DNA from: F1-20-MAGs119 sp964556145
Lineage (GTDB): Bacteria; Actinomycetota; Acidimicrobiia; Acidimicrobiales; Ilumatobacteraceae
Reading direction: 5' to 3'
NCBI GenBank assembly: GCA_964556145.1
Contig: CAZKVD010000063.1
Coordinates: forward strand, 1-10,168
DNA: 10,168 bases
In this document: positions 1-6,035 of the stretch, in pieces
How positions within the stretch are numbered: position 1 is the first letter of the stretch
Layout of the letters: each line of letters starts with the position of its first letter
Notes under the pieces: model-generated
Databases searched by the model: none
Told to the model about the DNA's origin: nothing
The model's input: the letters and a program-made list of their open reading frames with translations, nothing else
Position numbers and translations under genes: made by a program

Positions 1-602
1 GCGAGGAGCCCCGGGACGACCTCACATCGGTCATCGCCAATGCGCTGATCGAAGGACAACCGCTGACCGACATCCAGACGGTCTCGTACTACGTGATTGC
101 GGCAACGGCCGGGCACGACACCACCTCCGCTTCCATGGCCGGGGGTCTGCAGGCCCTCATTGAGCATCCCGAACAGATGGAACTCTTGAAGGCCCGTCCC
201 GAACACATCTCGACGGCCGTCGACGAGATCATCCGCTGGGTGACTCCCGTGAAACACTTCATGCGCACGGCAAAGGAAGACGCCGAGGTGGGCGGCAAAG
301 TGATCCGCGCCGGCGAGAGTGTTCTTCTCTCCTATCCGTCGGCCAACATGGACGAGTCCGTGTTCGATCATCCCGAACGCTTCGACGTCACCCGCAGTCC
401 GAACAAGCACCTCGCTTTCGGCTTCGGGGTGCATTATTGCCTCGGTGCGCTGTTGGCACGGATGGAACTCCGGGCCTTGTTGACGGAACTGATACCGCGA
501 CTCGACCATGTCGAGCTCGCCGGTGAGCCGGCGCTCATGAAGACGCTGTTCGTCGGCGGGCTCAAGCGCCTTCCGATCAAATATTCGGTACGAGCCGCGT
601 GA
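1..602 (+). CDS. Cytochrome P450, C-terminal part (5' end outside window)
   Basis: This is a heme-thiolate monooxygenase that would use electrons from a ferredoxin/reductase pair to hydroxylate a hydrophobic substrate in the cytoplasm. The reading frame is open from base 3, giving 199 visible residues of an expected 400 or so, so the N-terminal half lies upstream of the window. Visible landmarks, numbered from the first visible residue, are the I-helix oxygen-activation motif AGHDTT (36-41), the K-helix ExxR pair (E75, R78), the PERF motif (HPERF, about 123-127) and the heme-binding loop FGFGVHYCLG (139-148) with the iron ligand Cys146. The stretches TPVKHFMRTA and the SANMDE segment resemble the actinobacterial CYP124/125/142 group, which acts on sterol side chains and branched lipids. 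That substrate assignment is inference. The TGA stop overlaps the GTG start of the downstream MFS gene by four bases, so the two are probably translationally coupled. Confidence 0.96.
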   Translation, partial: EEPRDDLTSVIANALIEGQPLTDIQTVSYYVIAATAGHDTTSASMAGGLQALIEHPEQMELLKARPEHISTAVDEIIRWVTPVKHFMRTAKEDAEVGGKVIRAGESVLLSYPSANMDESVFDHPERFDVTRSPNKHLAFGFGVHYCLGALLARMELRALLTELIPRLDHVELAGEPALMKTLFVGGLKRLPIKYSVRAA

Positions 603-1843
603 CGTCAGCTCGGCCCAGCGAGGCTTCCAATGGGGCCTTTGGGGTATTGCGCCTGCAAGCTTTCCGACTTCTCTGGCTGAACACGCTGGGCTTTGTACTC
701 GTGCAATCCACCCAACGATTCGCCTTCGTTTGGTTGATCCTCGAGCTCGGTTCCAAGTCCGACGTGAGCGGGCGATTGCTCTTCGTGATGGGACTCCCTG
801 CGCTCTTCATCTCGTTGCCCGTTGGCGTCGTGGCAGACCGCCTCAATCGGCGCTTCCTTCTGATGTTCAGCCAGGCAGGTGCCTTTGCGATCACGCTCAC
901 GACTGCCCTGCTTGTGTCCTCCAACCGAATCACCACCACCTCCGCTACTGCATGCGCTGCGGTTCTCGGCCTCTTCATCGCAATCGGGCAGCCCGTTCGC
1001 ACAAGCATCGTTCCGACACTTGTACCCCAGCAGCACCTGATGAACGCGATCATCGTCTCGGTCGTCGCGTCGAACCTTGCCCTCATCTTTGGCCCGGCGG
1101 TTGCAGGTCCGGCGATCAGTCGCTGGGGCATCGAGGGCGCTTTCTGGGTGCAGGCGGCGCTGTACGCGGTCGGCTTCTGCACCCTCGTTCCGTTGCGACT
1201 TCCTCCTCAACAGATCCGTACAGAAAAGCCCAAACTACGCCACGAACTTTCCGCCGGACTCGGCTTCATTGTCGGACATCGTGAGATACGAGTTCTCTTC
1301 ATCCTGCTCATGGGAAGCGTCATCTTCATGATGTCGCCGTGGATGGTTCTTGGTCCCCAGTTCGCTCGCGAGGAAGTCGGCGCGACCGGTGGATCCGCCA
1401 CGTTCCTCTACACCATGCTCGGCTTCGGACAATTCGTCACTTCGATGTGGCTGTTGCGCAATTCCCACCGCGTGAAGCAAAAGGGGTTGTGGTTCATGTT
1501 CGGCCTCACGGCCGGCGCGTCGGTGCAGATTCTCATCGGACCAGCGCCGTCTTACGTCTCACTTGCCCTGATCCTTTTTGCGTGGGGCTTGACCGGAGGC
1601 TTTTACCTCAACTTGAACCAGACGCTCTTGCAGCGCCACGCCCCTCCGGAGGTCATGGGACGGGTCATGGCGGTTCACAGCCTGTTGATGGTCGGGCTTG
1701 CGCCGATGGGAGCTCTCGCCATTGGCTATGCCGCGCGGCATCTCCATTCGTTGCCCGAGACAATCTCGGGTACGGGGGCAGCAATGTTGATTCTCGTTCT
1801 TGTCGTCCTGTCGACACAGCGCAATTTCCGCAAGTTGTCCTGA
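599..1843 (+). CDS. MFS transporter, probable drug/metabolite exporter of the MFS_3 type
   Basis: A 414-residue integral membrane protein of the major facilitator superfamily, probably a proton-driven exporter. It shows about twelve hydrophobic segments, with a central basic/polar loop around residues 200-218 separating two six-helix halves. The loop between helices 2 and 3 carries the MFS signature GVVADRLNRR (76-85). The second half has a related arginine-containing loop near residues 345-356 (HAPPEVMGRV). The pattern resembles the MFS_3 (transmembrane secretion effector/enterobactin exporter-like) group, but the substrate cannot be deduced. The GTG start at 599 was chosen because it overlaps the P450 stop as GTGA and because the protein then begins with a short cytoplasmic tail before helix 1 (about 20-40). 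Coupling to the P450 suggests it moves the P450 product or substrate; this is inference. Confidence 0.9.
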   Translation: MTSARPSEASNGAFGVLRLQAFRLLWLNTLGFVLVQSTQRFAFVWLILELGSKSDVSGRLLFVMGLPALFISLPVGVVADRLNRRFLLMFSQAGAFAITLTTALLVSSNRITTTSATACAAVLGLFIAIGQPVRTSIVPTLVPQQHLMNAIIVSVVASNLALIFGPAVAGPAISRWGIEGAFWVQAALYAVGFCTLVPLRLPPQQIRTEKPKLRHELSAGLGFIVGHREIRVLFILLMGSVIFMMSPWMVLGPQFAREEVGATGGSATFLYTMLGFGQFVTSMWLLRNSHRVKQKGLWFMFGLTAGASVQILIGPAPSYVSLALILFAWGLTGGFYLNLNQTLLQRHAPPEVMGRVMAVHSLLMVGLAPMGALAIGYAARHLHSLPETISGTGAAMLILVLVVLSTQRNFRKLS

Positions 1844-1844
1844 C

Positions 1845-1874
1845 TTCACGTCCCCCCAACGGGACACCTATCGT
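1845..1874 (+). promoter_or_regulatory. Candidate promoter for a leaderless cupin mRNA
   Basis: A TTCACG element (1845-1850, four of six matches to TTGACA) is followed after 18 bases by TATCGT (1869-1874, fitting TANNNT). The -10 box ends seven bases before the A of the cupin ATG, which is where transcription would be expected to begin. No Shine-Dalgarno-like sequence lies at normal distance from this ATG, so a leaderless transcript would explain its translation. Leaderless mRNAs of this layout are common in actinobacteria. Short motifs like these also arise by chance, so this is a candidate only. Confidence 0.35.
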
Positions 1875-1881
1875 CGACCCC

Positions 1882-2232
1882 ATGTCCGAATCACCCGTGT
1901 GGAGTGCCAACCCCGCCGACATCGAGCCGATGATCGCAACGAATCCGAACATCAAGGGCGAAGTTCACGTCCGTATTCTCAGTCGTACGCCAACCGTCCT
2001 CGAGAACACCTTTCCCCCGAACACATGGCTCGGTCGACACGTTCACGCATCGGACACGCTCTACATCATCAAAGAAGGCGAGTTTCACATCGAGGGCGAA
2101 GGCGTGTTCCGTCCCGGTGACGTACGGTTCGTTGCCAAGGGGCACGCATACGGGCCCGAGTGGGCCGGACCCGACGGTGCGAAGTTGCTGATCGTTGCGG
2201 TCAACGGATCTTTCGGGACCGACTGGCTGTAA
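1882..2232 (+). CDS. Small single-domain cupin protein
   Basis: A 116-residue cytosolic beta-barrel protein of the cupin superfamily, function unknown. The core is the HVHASDTLYIIKEGE segment (53-67), followed by the second half-motif RPGDVRFVAKGHAYGPE (77-93). Histidines 53 and 55 match the first two metal ligands of a classical cupin. The usual Glu of motif 1 is replaced by Thr59, and the usual His of motif 2 aligns with Tyr90, with His88 two residues earlier, so metal binding may be altered. As I recall, similar actinobacterial cupins share the DTLY and GHAYGPE pieces. The ATG at 1882 is the only sensible start: the frame remains open upstream, but that part is a shadow of the MFS gene. 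It lies 38 bases after the MFS stop and may be co-transcribed with it or use its own promoter. Its TAA stop is immediately followed by the convergent pyruvate kinase stop. Confidence 0.88.
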   Translation: MSESPVWSANPADIEPMIATNPNIKGEVHVRILSRTPTVLENTFPPNTWLGRHVHASDTLYIIKEGEFHIEGEGVFRPGDVRFVAKGHAYGPEWAGPDGAKLLIVAVNGSFGTDWL

Positions 2233-3591
2233 TCACGGCTCGACATGGAGCCACAAAGTGTCGGCGTCAGAGCGTGGGTTGGCTCGCGATGCGCAAACGA
2301 CAACTTTGTTTCCCGAATGCAAAAGCCCTTGTGATCGCGCGGCGTCGAGAGCACGCGGAATCGCTTCTTCGATTTTCGGGGGACGATCAACCACCAGGGG
2401 AACGACTGCGCGTAGCGGCGCAAGCGAACGGGCAATTGTCGCATCGGGAGTCGCCGCGATGATTTCGACACCGGGACGACACGAGGCCAACAAGCGCGCG
2501 CTGTAGCCCGTATATGTCAGCGCCAGAATTGCATCTGCGTCGATCCGCTTGGCAAGAGCGCTGGCGGCTGCGGTGACCGCGGCAGTTGCCGGATTGGCAT
2601 CGGCAAAAAGATTCGGCAGGGACATGTCGGCTTCGGCACCCGAGCAGATGCGCGCCATTGCGCGGACTGCCCCGGCCGGATCATCGCCAACGGCCGTCTC
2701 GCCCGACAGCATCACAGCATCGAAGCCGTCACGCACCGCGGCTGACACGTCGGCGACTTCGGCACGCGTCGGTCGCGACGACGAGATCATCGACTCCAGC
2801 ATCTCGGTTGCACAGATTGAGAACTTGCCCCTCTCGATCGCGCGTCGTGCCATTCGACGCTGCACGGGCGGCACGTCTTCGTAGGGAATCTCGACACCAA
2901 GGTCACCTCGTGCCGCCATTACGCCATCGCAGGCCTGCAGGATCTCGTCGAGATTCCCGAGAGCCTGGGGACGCTCGATCTTTGCGACAACGAGGCCGAC
3001 ATCACCCATCAGTCGACGGACCTCGACAACGTCGGCAGCGGTTTGAACGAACGACACCGCAACGATTTCAACCGACTCGTCTCGGGCTACTGCAATGTCG
3101 GAGAGATCCTTCGACGACAACAGGTCGCCACCGATCACGGTGTCGGGCAGATTCACACCTTTTCCGCGCGCCAGATCGCCACCGTCGACCACGCGAACGG
3201 CCAACCCCTCGTCGGAAACCGACTCGATCACCGAGGTGATTCGACCATCGTGCAACAACAGCCGTTGCCCGACGGCCAAACCGTTGCGACCCGCCCCACG
3301 CAGCACGTCCTCCAGCCCCAGTTCCGAAAACGAAAACGAGGCGACGTCGCCTTCGTGCAAGGTCCGGGGTTCGCCACCGAAACGCATTTTTGGCCCCTGA
3401 ACATCGACCAGGACTCCGCACTGCGGAGCGACCTTCCGCACGAGGTGAATCGACTCACGAAGGGCTTCGGTCGACAGATGCGAACAATTCAGCCTGAAGA
3501 CGCTGGCCCCGGCCTGGACAAGTTCGAAGACGCCTTGCTCGGTCGCCGAGGCCGGGCCGAGGGTGGCGATGATCTTGGTTGTGCGGGTCAC
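2233..3591 (-). CDS. pyk: Pyruvate kinase
   Basis: Catalyses the last step of glycolysis, phosphoenolpyruvate plus ADP to pyruvate plus ATP, in the cytosol as a homotetramer in known relatives. At 452 residues it is slightly short but complete. The A-domain barrel begins with TKIIATLGPAS (5-15) and RLNCSH (33-38). The lid (B) domain spans roughly 73-160. Catalytic and metal-binding residues are present in AKIERP (Lys204, Glu206), MAARGDLGVEIP (Asp230) and CATEMLES (Thr262), and SRPTRAEVADV and MLSGETA follow. The C domain contains LTYTGYSARLLASCRP (358-373). Two oddities are visible: Lys68 stands where potassium-dependent enzymes have Glu (GPKMRFG for GPEIRTG), and the family ATQM is ATEM. 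The GTG start at 3591 is fixed by a GGAGG five bases upstream and by the family N-terminus; the in-frame extension to 3813 lies antisense to thrH. It is divergent from thrH and convergent with the cupin. Confidence 0.97.
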   Translation of the reverse strand: MTRTTKIIATLGPASATEQGVFELVQAGASVFRLNCSHLSTEALRESIHLVRKVAPQCGVLVDVQGPKMRFGGEPRTLHEGDVASFSFSELGLEDVLRGAGRNGLAVGQRLLLHDGRITSVIESVSDEGLAVRVVDGGDLARGKGVNLPDTVIGGDLLSSKDLSDIAVARDESVEIVAVSFVQTAADVVEVRRLMGDVGLVVAKIERPQALGNLDEILQACDGVMAARGDLGVEIPYEDVPPVQRRMARRAIERGKFSICATEMLESMISSSRPTRAEVADVSAAVRDGFDAVMLSGETAVGDDPAGAVRAMARICSGAEADMSLPNLFADANPATAAVTAAASALAKRIDADAILALTYTGYSARLLASCRPGVEIIAATPDATIARSLAPLRAVVPLVVDRPPKIEEAIPRALDAARSQGLLHSGNKVVVCASRANPRSDADTLWLHVEP

Positions 3592-3596
3592 TTTTT

Positions 3597-3601
3597 CCTC
3601 C
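3597..3601 (-). promoter_or_regulatory. Strong ribosome binding site of pyk
   Basis: On the minus strand the sequence reads GGAGGAAAAAGTG, a perfect GGAGG core five bases before the GTG. It decides the start codon of pyruvate kinase and rules out the 74-residue upstream extension of the frame. Confidence 0.85.
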
Positions 3602-3620
3602 GCTGAGCGAATCCAATGCG

Positions 3621-3626
3621 AGAATA
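3621..3626 (-). promoter_or_regulatory. Candidate -10 box for pyk
   Basis: TATTCT on the minus strand fits the TANNNT -10 consensus. Transcription starting about seven bases further on, near 3614, would give a leader of about 23 bases that contains the GGAGG site. I find no good -35 element at 16-18 bases; that region lies inside the start of thrH. The call rests on one hexamer and its position. Confidence 0.35.
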
Positions 3627-3630
3627 CGGT

Positions 3631-4251
3631 ATGGCTCTCGCTCGCACCGCCACCCAAACGATCGTCACACTCGACCTCGAGGGTGTCCTCGTACCCGAAA
3701 TCTGGATCGCAGTCGCCGAGACAACGGGCATCCCCGAGTTGCGTCGTACAACCCGCGACGAACCCGACTACGACAAGTTGATGCAGGGTCGCCTCGAAAT
3801 TCTCGATCGGCACGGACTCACCATGTCGGCAATCGAAAAGGTCATCGCGGGACTTTCACCACTCGAAGGTGCCAGGCGGTTCCTCGACGAATTGCGCTCC
3901 CTCACACAGGTACTGATTCTCTCCGACACTTTCGAACAGTTCGGTCGACCCTTGATGGCACAGCTCGGCATGCCGACATTGATCTGCCATCGCCTCGTGG
4001 TCGACAACGATCGGATCGTCGATTACGAATTGCGTCTCGACGACCAGAAGCGACGTGCCGTCGAGGCGCTGATTGCCCTCAACTATCGCGTCATCGCCGC
4101 CGGAGACTCGTACAACGACACGGCGATGTTGGGCGCGGCCGAACACGGCTTCCTCTTCCACGCACCCGACAACGTGAAGCAGCAATTCCCCCACTTTCCC
4201 GCACTCGATACTTACGACGACCTTCTCGCCCGCATCCGCGCGGTGCTCTGA
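3631..4251 (+). CDS. thrH: ThrH: HAD-family phosphoserine phosphatase / phosphoserine:homoserine phosphotransferase
   Basis: A cytosolic HAD-superfamily enzyme. The Pseudomonas ThrH protein hydrolyses phosphoserine and can also transfer its phosphate to homoserine, linking serine and threonine synthesis. With the start used here the protein has 206 residues, matching the family length of about 205. HAD motif I is LDLEGVLVPEIW (Asp15 nucleophile, Glu17), motif II ILSDT (Ser98), motif III DQKRR (Lys140) and motif IV AAGDSYNDT (Asp159, Asp163). The block TTRDEPDYDKLMQGRLEIL and the ending FHAPDNVKQQFPHFPAL closely follow the ThrH pattern as I remember it, beyond what a general SerB would show. 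An ATG at 3616 in the same frame would add five residues; neither start has a strong Shine-Dalgarno site, and I prefer 3631 on length. It is divergent from pyk and is followed seven bases later by an SCO6745-family gene, probably in the same transcript. Confidence 0.93.
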   Translation: MALARTATQTIVTLDLEGVLVPEIWIAVAETTGIPELRRTTRDEPDYDKLMQGRLEILDRHGLTMSAIEKVIAGLSPLEGARRFLDELRSLTQVLILSDTFEQFGRPLMAQLGMPTLICHRLVVDNDRIVDYELRLDDQKRRAVEALIALNYRVIAAGDSYNDTAMLGAAEHGFLFHAPDNVKQQFPHFPALDTYDDLLARIRAVL

Positions 4252-4258
4252 GTCCGCC

Positions 4259-5128
4259 ATGACCAACGTTGCGCGTGAGCTGTGGCGGGTTGTCGAGCCC
4301 TTCCACCAGGTTGCCTATCGGTCGCCCGAAGCCACGGCGGCCTACGAGGCGCTCGGCCTGGCCGTGGGGCCCCAGCAGTACTTCGCCAACCGTCTCGCGG
4401 TTCTCGGCCCCATCGGGCCCACCACCGCATCAGCCGTGCTCTACGGCTTCAACCCCACCTACGTTGCAACGGCCGTGCCCGCCATCTGGACGGTCACGTC
4501 CCCGCAGGCCGTTTGTACGGCCCGTCAGAGCGCCGCTCGGGCCTGTTTGGGTCGAATACTGCCTGAGATCGCCGTCCTGCCCCTGACGGCCGAACTGGCC
4601 GAAATCGCCCGACGTCTGGTTCTGGCGCTTGATTTCGCAAACAGCCCCATCGGGGCAGCCTGCCTCGACCAGCCCTACCCCAGTGACCCGATCAGCGCTT
4701 TGTGGCACTCGTGCACGGTCCTGCGCGAGCACCGTGGCGATGCCCATTGGCGTGCAACTGCAGCGAATGGCATCGACCCCGTGGAATGCCACATCCTTCA
4801 CGCCGCCGACGGCGCCATGCCCGAAGATCTTCTCCAGCGCGTCTCGGGCTGGGACGATGCCGCATGGGACGAAGCCAAACGGCGACTTGCTGCGCGCGGC
4901 CTTGTCGATGCGTCGACGAAGGCACTCCGACTCACGCCAGATGGCCACGTCGCCAAACGTGCCATCGAATCGGCAACCGACGCGCACGCCGACAAAGCGA
5001 TGGAAGCAATCGGCGTTGAAAACGTCCTTCACATGCGCGAAGAAATGCGACCGTGGATCGACGCCATCATGAACGCCGACGTCATCGGTGCATGGAAGAT
5101 GCGCGAGGCGTTGTGGCGCGACGAGTGA
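4259..5128 (+). CDS. SCO6745-family protein with C-terminal winged-helix domain
   Basis: A 289-residue soluble protein of the actinobacterial SCO6745 family, whose role is not established. The N-terminal half has the family pattern ELWRVVEPFHQVAYRSPEA (7-25), a GPQQYFANRLAVLGPI stretch (37-52) and FNPTYVATAVPAIW (64-77). The most diagnostic piece is LREHRGDAHWRA (155-166). Residues 187-245 (PEDLLQRVSGWDDAAWDEA through RLTPDGHVAKRAIESATD) look like a MarR-type winged helix, with helices, a recognition-like segment and a wing around RGLVD...ALRLT. It may act as a regulator or bind a small molecule; I would not assign a reaction. No signal peptide or membrane segment is visible. It starts seven bases after thrH and converges on the AIM24-family gene with 16 bases between the stops. 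Confidence 0.85.
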   Translation: MTNVARELWRVVEPFHQVAYRSPEATAAYEALGLAVGPQQYFANRLAVLGPIGPTTASAVLYGFNPTYVATAVPAIWTVTSPQAVCTARQSAARACLGRILPEIAVLPLTAELAEIARRLVLALDFANSPIGAACLDQPYPSDPISALWHSCTVLREHRGDAHWRATAANGIDPVECHILHAADGAMPEDLLQRVSGWDDAAWDEAKRRLAARGLVDASTKALRLTPDGHVAKRAIESATDAHADKAMEAIGVENVLHMREEMRPWIDAIMNADVIGAWKMREALWRDE

Positions 5129-5144
5129 TGCGGCATCGCTCGAG

Positions 5145-5867
5145 CTAATTGCGCCCGAGGATTCCCCCCAACACGCCACCGGCGCCGGGTTGGCTGGTCG
5201 GCAAGACCGACGAAATCCAGCCGATCAACTCTTGAGGGTTGCGCGTCTGGGTCCACACGCGACCCGGTCCCTGGAAGTCGAGTACGAGGCCTTCACCGCT
5301 CTTGAACATCTGCACGATGCCGCCGGTCGCCTTGCGGATGCTCATCGACACCGACGCCTCGTAGGCGACCATGTGACCCGAGTCGACGGTGATGCTTTCG
5401 CCCGCAGCGAGATTCCACTCTTCCAGGCCCCCATAGCAACCGAACACGACCAAGCCGTCGCCCTCGGCGCGAAGGATGAAGCCACCTTCCGAGCCGAACA
5501 TGTTCTTGAAGCCACCCCATTGGGTGTCGAGAACGACCGATTTCTCGTTGGCCAACCAGCTTCCACGCGAGATGAACAACGGCATCGCACTCGAGATTGC
5601 CTGCACCGTCATGTCGCCGGGCAGACGAGCCGCCACGTCGACGAAGCCGCCCGACGCCGGAGCCGTGTAGGTCGACACGAAGAGGCTCTCGCCGCCGAGT
5701 GCCGCACGCTTCAGCGACTTCATGACGCCACCCTCGGCCTTCGCCACAAGATTGACACCGGTCGACATGGCCATCATCGCGCCCGATTCGACCTGCACTG
5801 CCTCACCGCCAGCCAGCTGAATACGCGCGACGGAAAAGGACGGGTTTTGACGAACTGTGACCTGCAT
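5145..5867 (-). CDS. AIM24 / TIGR00266-family protein
   Basis: A 240-residue protein of the AIM24 (TIGR00266) family, built in known structures from repeated beta-rich, TRAP-like segments. The molecular function of bacterial members is unknown; the yeast namesake is a mitochondrial protein needed for cristae organisation. Family landmarks are VESGAMMAMSTGVNL (26-40), a glycine-rich GGFVDVAARLPGDM segment (73-86), GEGLVLDFQGPGRVWTQTRN (191-210) and TVDSGHMVAYE (160-170). The last residues, GAGGVLGGILGRN, form the short glycine-rich tail often seen in the family. No signal peptide is present. The ATG at 5867 fits the family start, but its Shine-Dalgarno is weak (AGAGTGG about five bases upstream). 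It begins 21 bases after the tRNA-Leu 3' end on the same strand, with no terminator between, so its mRNA may be released by tRNA processing. Confidence 0.9.
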   Translation of the reverse strand: MQVTVRQNPSFSVARIQLAGGEAVQVESGAMMAMSTGVNLVAKAEGGVMKSLKRAALGGESLFVSTYTAPASGGFVDVAARLPGDMTVQAISSAMPLFISRGSWLANEKSVVLDTQWGGFKNMFGSEGGFILRAEGDGLVVFGCYGGLEEWNLAAGESITVDSGHMVAYEASVSMSIRKATGGIVQMFKSGEGLVLDFQGPGRVWTQTRNPQELIGWISSVLPTSQPGAGGVLGGILGRN

Positions 5868-5888
5868 GGGGCCACTCTACGAAATTTG

Positions 5889-5972
5889 TGTCGAAGGGGG
5901 GACTTGAACCCCCACGCCCTTGCGGGCGCCAGCCCCTCAAGCTGGTGCGTCTGCCTATTTCGCCACTTCGAC
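5889..5972 (-). tRNA. tRNA-Leu, anticodon GAG
   Basis: The minus strand folds as a class II tRNA of 84 bases including the discriminator. The acceptor stem is GTCGAAG with CTTCGAC. The D arm has a GCG/CGC stem with a GG-containing loop. The anticodon stem is CCAGC/GCTGG with loop TTGAGGG, placing GAG at 5938-5936. The long variable arm is CGCCCGCAAGGGCG and the T arm is GGGGG-TTCAAGT-CCCCC. The discriminator is A, as expected for leucine. It reads CTC and CTT codons. CCA is not encoded, since the bases after the discriminator are CAAATT, so the end is added by CCA-adding enzyme. The gene lies between secG and the AIM24-family gene, all on the same strand. Confidence 0.98.
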
Positions 5973-5983
5973 GTGGTATCCAG

Positions 5984-6012
5984 AGCCTAACTGCGCACTC
6001 TGGGGGTGCCAA
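5984..6012 (-). promoter_or_regulatory. Promoter of tRNA-Leu(GAG)
   Basis: On the minus strand TTGGCA (6012-6007, five of six matches to TTGACA) is separated by exactly 17 bases from TAGGCT (5989-5984, fitting TANNNT). The expected start point is an A at about 5977, only four or five bases before the mature tRNA 5' end. Spacing, both boxes and the distance to the tRNA all fit a sigma-70/SigA-type promoter. The same promoter may supply the AIM24-family gene downstream. Confidence 0.65.
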
Positions 6013-6023
6013 CCGAGATTGGC
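6008..6023 (-). terminator. Weak hairpin after secG (possible partial terminator)
   Basis: GCCAA and TTGGC (6008-6012 and 6019-6023) can pair as a five-base stem around a six-base loop, 12 bases or more downstream of the secG stop. There is no U-rich tract on either strand, and one arm also forms the -35 box of the tRNA promoter. It may slow or trim the upstream transcript, but it is not a good intrinsic terminator. Confidence 0.2.
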
Positions 6024-6035
6024 GTTGGGTGCGTG

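Noticed and set aside
577..1210. Two overlapping minus-strand frames of 201 codons opposite the MFS gene
   Set aside because: They lie fully within the MFS gene, show no recognisable motif, and have the low-complexity Arg-rich composition of shadow frames.
1339..1881. Upstream in-frame extension of the cupin gene
   Set aside because: The extension is an out-of-frame reading of the MFS gene; the family match begins at the ATG at 1882.
2237..2252. GGCTC-GACATG-GAGCC hairpin as a terminator for the cupin
   Set aside because: The stem is only five base pairs, has no U tract on either strand and lies inside the pyk coding region.
3625..3630. TACGGT as a -10 box for thrH
   Set aside because: The implied start point near 3637 would lie after both usable thrH start codons, so the transcript could not encode the intact enzyme.
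3592..3813. 74-codon N-terminal extension of pyruvate kinase
   Set aside because: It is antisense to thrH, and the GGAGG site plus family N-terminus fix the GTG at 3591.
5088..5990. Plus-strand frame of 300 codons across the AIM24-family gene and the tRNA
   Set aside because: It is antisense to a clear family member and reads through a tRNA gene.
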